This document shows positions 20,228 to 25,058 of a stretch of DNA of 25,058 bases, piece by piece. Source of the DNA: a virus; IMG/VR virus record IMGVR_UViG_3300027911_000062, positions 1 through 25,058 of that record, one strand, 5' to 3'. A program made the translations under genes and the position numbers. The notes below the pieces were generated by a model. That model did no database searches. It saw only the letters and a program-made list of their open reading frames with translations, and was not told the origin of the DNA. Each line of letters begins with the position of its first letter. Positions within the stretch are counted from its first letter, which is position 1.

Positions 20228-20650
20228 ATGGAAAAGACAACAGTAGAGAACAAAACCAAAGCGCCAGTGCGCCCTAAGCGCAAGCCAGTTGGCACCCGTC
20301 AACGCTTGCAAATCGTTAATACAGACCCCGATAGGGCTTATCGGCTTATTGATGCTACACCTGATCGTATTGCCATGTTTGAAGAAGCTGGCTACCGTAT
20401 CGAACCTATCAAGAGCCATCTCGTCGGGGGACAGCGTACTGACGTCCCCTCTGCCACGGACAACTCAATTTCCGTTGGCGGTACGAAGAAACAAATTTTA
20501 GTGTCTATTGAACGCGAGTTCTACGAAGAAGACCAAGACGAGAAGTCTAAAGTTGTGGACGCCAAGGAAGCTGGAATTAAAAACCCACAAGCTTCTGAAG
20601 GCCAATACGGGCAAGTTAAACTCACTGAGGAACTCCGTAAACGCGCCTAG
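20228..20650 (+). CDS. Unknown protein between scaffold and virion genes
   Basis: A 140-residue protein. A basic N-terminus (KAPVRPKRKPVGTRQRLQ) leads to a small alpha/beta region (RLIDATPDRIAMFEEAGYRI, about 38-58), then a charged C-terminal helix. AGGGA precedes the ATG. Proteins of this size and charge pattern occur between scaffold and capsid in related phages, but I know no function. It may be a minor head component. Confidence 0.6.
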   Translation: MEKTTVENKTKAPVRPKRKPVGTRQRLQIVNTDPDRAYRLIDATPDRIAMFEEAGYRIEPIKSHLVGGQRTDVPSATDNSISVGGTKKQILVSIEREFYEEDQDEKSKVVDAKEAGIKNPQASEGQYGQVKLTEELRKRA

Positions 20651-20671
20651 GAAGTAATCTAGGAGAAATTA

Positions 20672-21337
20672 ATGGCAAACGTAAATCGTCCTGCCGGATT
20701 CCGTCCTGTTCGACATATGAATGGTTCCATGTATAATGGCCAGTCGAACCTGTACTACATCCCAAGCACGGATGCAAACACGTACGCTGTTGGTGACTTG
20801 GTTGCCTACGTTGGTACTACCTCTTCCACTGTTAGCCCTATTTGGTCTAATTACCCAGTTGGTATTCCCATCGTTGGCCGCCTCGCTACTGCAGGTACAG
20901 TACCTATTCTTGGTGCTATCGTAGGTTTCCTCGCGGATCCCACGAACTTACAAAACTCAGGTTTCAACCCCGCATCTAACGCCAATGGCCGTTATGTCTG
21001 GGTAGCTGACGCACCTGACCTTATCTTTGAAGCACAACTCTGTGGCGCTGCCGGCGTTGCAGTTGCACCAAACATTGCCGCTGCTGCTGGTACTAACTAT
21101 ATTGGTCTTAATGCTAGCCCATATATTGCTACCGCTGCAACATCTAACTTTGGTGCCGGTCTTTCCAACATGATGGTTGACGTGTCCACCGCTGCCACTA
21201 CGGCAACTCTGGGCCTCACGATCCTCCGCTATGTTATGCGTATTGACCAAGACTTGAGTACCGCTGGTCTGTATCCTAAAGTGGAATGCTACATTAATTC
21301 ACACTTTATGGGTTCAACTGGTACTGCCGGAATTTAA
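20672..21337 (+). CDS. Virion structural protein upstream of capsid (decoration-like)
   Basis: A 221-residue, Gly/Ala/Thr-rich beta protein starting MANVNRPAGFRPVRHMNGS, an opening common in phage head proteins encoded just before the capsid gene. The pattern of short strands and small residues suits a capsid decoration or stabilising protein. TAGGAG lies before the ATG. It ends 13 bp before the capsid gene. Confidence 0.7.
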   Translation: MANVNRPAGFRPVRHMNGSMYNGQSNLYYIPSTDANTYAVGDLVAYVGTTSSTVSPIWSNYPVGIPIVGRLATAGTVPILGAIVGFLADPTNLQNSGFNPASNANGRYVWVADAPDLIFEAQLCGAAGVAVAPNIAAAAGTNYIGLNASPYIATAATSNFGAGLSNMMVDVSTAATTATLGLTILRYVMRIDQDLSTAGLYPKVECYINSHFMGSTGTAGI

Positions 21338-21350
21338 GGAGAGCTAAACT

Positions 21351-22265
21351 ATGAGTATGCCAATCACTACTGGCTCGTTTAGTAAGGCTCTCTGGCCCGG
21401 CGTCAATGCTTGGTACGGGGAAGCCTACAACGAGTATCCTGTCGAATTTGACAAGATTTTCGAGAAAGAAACATCAACCCGTAACTATGAAGAAGACGTG
21501 CTTGTTACGTCCTTCGGTTACGCAATCCAAAAGCCTGAAGGCAGCGGTATCAGTTATGACACCCAACGCCAAGGCTTCATCACCCGATACACGCACATTG
21601 TATACGGTCTGGGTTTCATCATCACTCGTGAAATGTTTGAAGATGATCTCTATGACGTAGCAGCCAAGAAGCGTGCTAAGGGTCTTGCGTTCTCCATGCG
21701 TCAAACCAAGGAGATCGTAGGTGCCAACGTGTATAACCGTGCATTCAATGCATCATACCTCGGCGGCGATGGCGTTTCACTGATCAACTCGGCTCACCCC
21801 AACGTTGTCGGTGGTACGTGGAGCAACACACTAGCAGTGCCTTCTGACCTCTCTGAAGCCGCCCTTGAGCAAGCAATTGTTCAGATCAGCGTGTTCCAGA
21901 ATGACCGTGGCCTGATTATCTCTGCAATTCCTGAATCACTGATTGTGCCTTGGAACCTTGAGTTTGAAGCGCATCGGATCCTCCACTCCACTCAACGTGT
22001 TGGTGGTGACCTTAATGATCTGAATGCTCTCCGCGACATGGGTAAGTTCCCCAAGGGCATCATCATGAATCACTTCTTTACTGACCCAGATGCATGGTTC
22101 ATCCGTACTAACGTGCCAGATGGCATGAAGTACTTCGAGCGCCGTGAAGACGAGTTCAGCGAAGACAATGATTTCGATACGGAGAATGCTAAGTTCAAGG
22201 CTACTGGACGTTACAGCTTCGGCTGGAGCGATCCTCGCGGTCTGTTCGGTTCAGCAGGCGCGTAA
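21351..22265 (+). CDS. Major capsid protein (HK97 fold, Mu gpT-like length and pattern)
   Basis: A 304-residue protein. EYPVEFDKIFEKETSTRNYE (about 23-42) and the Tyr/Gly-rich YTHIVYGLGFIITREMFEDD (about 81-100) match the N-arm and E-loop regions of Mu gpT-type major head proteins. A long helix (about 103-135) and the P- and A-domain part follow, ending RYSFGWSDPRGLFGS. No protease-cleaved delta domain is evident, fitting the separate scaffold. A strong AAGGAG site and position after scaffold support high expression; a stem-loop directly follows the stop. Confidence 0.85.
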   Translation: MSMPITTGSFSKALWPGVNAWYGEAYNEYPVEFDKIFEKETSTRNYEEDVLVTSFGYAIQKPEGSGISYDTQRQGFITRYTHIVYGLGFIITREMFEDDLYDVAAKKRAKGLAFSMRQTKEIVGANVYNRAFNASYLGGDGVSLINSAHPNVVGGTWSNTLAVPSDLSEAALEQAIVQISVFQNDRGLIISAIPESLIVPWNLEFEAHRILHSTQRVGGDLNDLNALRDMGKFPKGIIMNHFFTDPDAWFIRTNVPDGMKYFERREDEFSEDNDFDTENAKFKATGRYSFGWSDPRGLFGSAGA

Positions 22266-22268
22266 TGA

Positions 22269-22294
22269 AAGCAGGGGCTTCGGCCCCTGTTTCT
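22269..22294 (+). terminator. UUCG stem-loop after the capsid gene
   Basis: CAGGGGC (22272-22278), TTCG, GCCCCTG (22283-22289), extended by G-U and A-U pairs, followed by only TTTCT. The U run is short, so it is likely a leaky terminator or an mRNA 3' stabiliser that sets capsid above downstream genes. Confidence 0.65.
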
Positions 22295-22304
22295 AGGAGA
22301 CAAT

Positions 22305-23360
22305 ATGTTTAAATATCCTGATCAATTCATTACACCATCATCTGCAGCCAAAACCCTGATGCTCAAGACGTTCGCTGTGCGACGTCAAGACATTTATCAG
22401 GGCCTAAGCAATCCAACTAACACCAACACGTTTGGTTATGCTATTCAACAAGGTTATGGCAATCAACGGGGCCTAAAGGCTGAATTCCCTGCGCAATCTA
22501 CTATCGCAGGTATGTTCATCACTAATCCCCAGCTAGCCACTCCTACTGGTACCGGTATTGCTGCCACAGTTCGTGTCGGCAAAGTTCTACCAGTTCTTGG
22601 TATTTCAGCCCCAACCTCCTCAACTACGGCTACTGTCTATTGCGCATACGCTCACGGCCTGACCAGTTCAGACACGGTTCTTATTAGTGATTGCGTTGCT
22701 GTTGTACAGGGTACTGGTGCTGCTTATGCAACTCCCACGGCGTTCAATAACTGTACGCCTATCACGGTTAATGGTGTTGTTACCAACACCGTTGGGGGTC
22801 CTAACCAAGGTACAAAGACGTCTTATACCGTCACTCCTGACGCTACTGACCCATGTAAGTTTACTGTCACCCTACTTGCCACTACTACCCAAGCTATTCA
22901 GTGTGGTGCTATTGGTAGCTCGTTTGGTGTAAACGTATCCAACAACAACTTCCAAGGTGTGTCTCTTGGTACGTTGGGTCTAGTTGTAGCCGATAGTTAT
23001 TTCGGCACAGCGAACGTCTTTACAGGTGGTATTGCTACGGGCTTCCAAGTATTTCCCGGCCTTAAGAACGTAGGCGTGTTTGCTTCCCAAAGCAGCACTG
23101 CAGGTTCTGTCCAAGGTTATTGGAATGCTCAGCCTGCTCAAGTTCTGGGTTATAACACTACTGCTGGTACCCCACAAATTTGGAGCGTCTCTGGCGCACT
23201 GAATGCTTTGCTGGGTGCTGACGGTAACTATAACTACTTTGTTGAGCCCGGTCTGGATCTTCAGATGACTGGTTACTACCAAGAAACTGTTACGGCTGGC
23301 TCGGTTACCGCGTCAACTGTTGGCGGTCCTTGGGTTATTTTTGTGTACTACTTCCAGTAA
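22305..23360 (+). CDS. Beta-rich virion protein 1
   Basis: A 351-residue Thr/Gly/Val-rich protein. The N-terminal 80 residues contain a helical start (SSAAKTLMLKTFAVRRQDIY). The rest is short strands with Ig-like spacing (STTATVYCAYAHGLTSSDTV), compatible with a head decoration or tail tube-associated protein. TAGGAG precedes the ATG. It is flanked by two stem-loop terminators, so its level is set separately from capsid. No specific family recognised. Confidence 0.65.
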   Translation: MFKYPDQFITPSSAAKTLMLKTFAVRRQDIYQGLSNPTNTNTFGYAIQQGYGNQRGLKAEFPAQSTIAGMFITNPQLATPTGTGIAATVRVGKVLPVLGISAPTSSTTATVYCAYAHGLTSSDTVLISDCVAVVQGTGAAYATPTAFNNCTPITVNGVVTNTVGGPNQGTKTSYTVTPDATDPCKFTVTLLATTTQAIQCGAIGSSFGVNVSNNNFQGVSLGTLGLVVADSYFGTANVFTGGIATGFQVFPGLKNVGVFASQSSTAGSVQGYWNAQPAQVLGYNTTAGTPQIWSVSGALNALLGADGNYNYFVEPGLDLQMTGYYQETVTAGSVTASTVGGPWVIFVYYFQ

Positions 23361-23364
23361 TACA

Positions 23365-23389
23365 GGTGGCCCCGCGAGGGGCCATCTTT
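23365..23389 (+). terminator. GNRA stem-loop terminator
   Basis: GGTGGCCCC, loop GCGA, GGGGCCATC (9 pairs with one G-U), followed by TTTACTT. The loop is a GNRA tetraloop. The broken U run suggests partial termination or mRNA protection. Confidence 0.65.
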
Positions 23390-23406
23390 ACTTCTAAGGA
23401 CTTCTC

Positions 23407-24168
23407 ATGTCTAATGCCACTCTCGTAAGCTCAGGTGCAGGTGTACGGCCTTTTATCTGGGGGGATCCCAACATCGGTCTTAATTACACTGCTATTGCAA
23501 CTCCCTCCCTTGGTAAATACAAGGACTCAATTTATACCGGTTTCCAAGCTATTCTGACGGATACCGTTGCCGGCCCAACAGCCACAATTACTATTCAAGG
23601 TACTAACGATGCACTGTCTGGTGCAGGCGTTCTTTTACCTGTTCAACTTACTAACAGTTCTGCTACTGTAACTATTCCTACGACTACGTACAATACGTTT
23701 AACGTACTGGATGGTAACAATCAGCCTACCGGTCAACGCAGCATTAACAGCCTCCCATACCAGAGTTTCCTCTCTGTACCTTACCCCAACATGTGGCTGG
23801 TTCCTCCAACTGCCTCTGCCCTTCGGGGTCTACCTGAGGGAGGCAACCCACAAATTATGGGTCCTTTGGGCGTAGGTATGATTGCCCTAGGCGCTACAGG
23901 TCTGCCTCTAGGCGTTACTCTTTCTGCAGTAGCTGCTACCAGTCTAACCCTGTCCGCTGCCTTTACCGGCACCACGGGTATTTACTACATTACGTTTGCC
24001 AATAACTATTGGAACTCTACACCACTAGGCACTATTACTTTAACGGGTGGTACCGCTACTTATGCTGCTGACGGCTTTGCTGTGCAGTCTACATGGCGTT
24101 TTATACGTGCTAACGTAACTGCAATCACGGGGACACTACCCCAAGTTACTGTACTAGCATCATTCTAA
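23407..24168 (+). CDS. Beta-rich virion protein 2
   Basis: A 253-residue protein rich in Thr, Gly, Leu and Pro. It has strand-like repeats (TATITIQGTNDALSGAG, TLGTITLTGGTATY-like segments) and an Ala/Thr-rich middle (SAVAATSLTLSAAFTGTTG). AAGGA stands before the ATG. Like the preceding protein it has the composition of a virion decoration or neck protein. Its TAA is directly followed by the ATG of the next gene. Confidence 0.6.
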   Translation: MSNATLVSSGAGVRPFIWGDPNIGLNYTAIATPSLGKYKDSIYTGFQAILTDTVAGPTATITIQGTNDALSGAGVLLPVQLTNSSATVTIPTTTYNTFNVLDGNNQPTGQRSINSLPYQSFLSVPYPNMWLVPPTASALRGLPEGGNPQIMGPLGVGMIALGATGLPLGVTLSAVAATSLTLSAAFTGTTGIYYITFANNYWNSTPLGTITLTGGTATYAADGFAVQSTWRFIRANVTAITGTLPQVTVLASF

Positions 24169-24420
24169 ATGGACAACCTACATCTTATTAGCTGGGTACT
24201 TAATGGGGTTTTAGCCGTTCTGTTGTACCTAATGAGGACACAACTAGAGGATACAAAGGGGCGTATGGAAACTATCGAAAAACTACATCGGGAACTAGCA
24301 AAGGAAGTAGTCGATGTTAAAGTACACTACCTCCTCAAAGATGACTTCAGCGAATTTAAAGACGAACTCTGGCGCAAGCTGGATGATCTAAAAGAAATAG
24401 TCCGTCATAAGGATGCCTAG
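24169..24420 (+). CDS. Small membrane-anchored coiled-coil protein
   Basis: An 83-residue protein. Residues 5-22 (HLISWVLNGVLAVLLYLM) form one membrane span; residues 25-80 are a charged coiled coil with heptads (METIEKLHRELAKEVVDVK, then FKDELWRKLDDLKEIV). ATG directly follows the previous TAA with no Shine-Dalgarno, so translation should be by termination-reinitiation. Proteins of this shape are common near tail and lysis genes, and a holin-like or spanin-like role is possible but unproven. Confidence 0.65.
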   Translation: MDNLHLISWVLNGVLAVLLYLMRTQLEDTKGRMETIEKLHRELAKEVVDVKVHYLLKDDFSEFKDELWRKLDDLKEIVRHKDA

Positions 24421-24848
24421 TGTTAGATGATAAGGAAGTCTTTGTATCTGGTTTGTTCAATATCTACTGCATGTCCTGCGGTAGGAAATACAAATCAAAC
24501 GAGATACGGAAACGGTGGGATGGGCTACTAGTCTGCGATGAAGACTGGGAACCCCGTCACCCACAGGACTTTGTTCGCGGTGTTCAAGAGAAATCTAACA
24601 TCCTACCTTACACGTTTGACAATGATGGTGACCACTACTCCGGTATAGTACAGGCATGCACCCTGATGAATTCAGTGGGTGTAGCAGGGCAGGGGGTAGC
24701 TGGTTGCGCAGTATCCGGTTCCCTTACTTTCTGGGAAAATGGCGGATCTAAGACTGCTGGCTATCCTAACGGCACCAGCGGAGCTACAAATACAACTACT
24801 ATCTCAGGCACCTTTGTTGCTGGCTGGGGTATTTCGGGGACAGCATGA
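24420..24848 (+). CDS. Zinc-finger protein with Gly/Ser/Thr-rich C-terminus
   Basis: A 142-residue protein starting with GTG at 24420, whose first base is the last base of the previous TAG. Residues 17-48 hold CMSCGRKYKSNEIRKRWDGL and VCDEDWEPRHPQDF, a two-Cys plus Cys/His arrangement common in phage proteins encoded just before tail fibre genes. The C-terminal half is Gly/Ser/Thr-rich and beta-like, resembling an assembled virion part. Its stop overlaps the tail-spike ATG (ATGA). Confidence 0.65.
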   Translation: MLDDKEVFVSGLFNIYCMSCGRKYKSNEIRKRWDGLLVCDEDWEPRHPQDFVRGVQEKSNILPYTFDNDGDHYSGIVQACTLMNSVGVAGQGVAGCAVSGSLTFWENGGSKTAGYPNGTSGATNTTTISGTFVAGWGISGTA

Positions 24849-25058
24849 CACAGTTTACAGATGGACAAACAGTAGTAAATGCGGCATGGCTTAACGGTGT
24901 TGACAAAGCTGTTAATCAAAGTGGCACCAATGCTGGTGCTGCTCTTATTTCTTACACCCCTCCGGGTACTGGCGCAGTTGCAACTACCGTTGCCGTGCGC
25001 GAGAACCGAGCATGGCTGACTCCAGAAGATTTCGGCGCTGTCGGGGACGGTGTAACGG
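24845..25058 (+). CDS. Tail spike or tail fibre, N-terminal part (runs off the window)
   Basis: 71 codons visible. The start MTQFTDGQTVVNAAWLNGVD resembles virion-binding heads of tail spikes. It ends with WLTPEDFGAVGDGVT, the entry motif of pectate-lyase-like right-handed beta-helix domains (FGAVGDG). The full protein would bind or cut host surface polysaccharide. The ATG overlaps the stop of the zinc-finger gene. Confidence 0.8.
   Translation, partial: MTQFTDGQTVVNAAWLNGVDKAVNQSGTNAGAALISYTPPGTGAVATTVAVRENRAWLTPEDFGAVGDGVT

Overview
The window is a 25-kb piece of a tailed double-stranded DNA phage (order Caudovirales in the old sense). It has a replication and metabolism arm read leftward (1 to about 12.2 kb) and a packaging and virion arm read rightward (12.9 kb to the end). 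The arms diverge from a gene-poor block of about 0.7 kb (12206-12901). Genes are tightly packed, with ATGA and TAATG overlaps. Near-consensus sigma70 promoters can be read by eye, so at least these transcription units should use the RNA polymerase of a bacterial host, probably Gram-negative (inference). I see no integrase, repressor, tRNA, polymerase or lysis enzyme here. Base composition is moderate, with AT-rich islands at 1.59-1.77 kb and around the HNH gene at 16.3-16.7 kb.

Leftward arm, in order of transcription: a 36-residue membrane microprotein and an unknown 256-residue protein with their own promoters; a strong UUCG-loop terminator; a small zinc-ribbon protein and an 80-residue unknown; a promoter followed by two membrane microproteins and a DUF5658-like membrane protein; small unknowns and a cytidine/dCMP-type deaminase; then the most distinctive block (3.4-8.3 kb). 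That block holds a class I glutamine-amidotransferase-like gamma-glutamyl hydrolase, two COOH-NH2 ligases of the glutamine-synthetase-like amidoligase superfamily, a class II glutamine amidotransferase and a RimK-like ATP-grasp ligase. The set resembles the phiEco32-type phage amidoligase cluster predicted from comparative genomics, whose product is, as far as I know, not established. It is followed by a T7 gp1.7-like DUF3310 protein, a free-standing T7-type primase, an HNH endonuclease and a DnaB-type helicase.

Between primase and HNH gene lies a 124-bp stretch with only two G:C pairs, flanked by two near-perfect sigma70 promoters that face each other. It is a candidate replication origin or transcriptional collision element.

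Rightward arm: a perfect-box promoter and a leader of about 180 nt, then small terminase, an HNH packaging-type endonuclease with a nested ORF, three to four small proteins, large terminase, a zinc-finger HNH endonuclease wedged between large terminase and portal, portal, a small conserved-looking ORF without a normal start codon, a GroES-like co-chaperonin, scaffold, an unknown, a virion protein, the major capsid protein, two further beta-rich virion proteins separated by stem-loop terminators, a membrane/coiled-coil protein, a zinc-finger protein, and the start of a pectate-lyase-like tail spike or fibre. A phage GroES beside scaffold and capsid suggests that it helps the host GroEL fold virion proteins.
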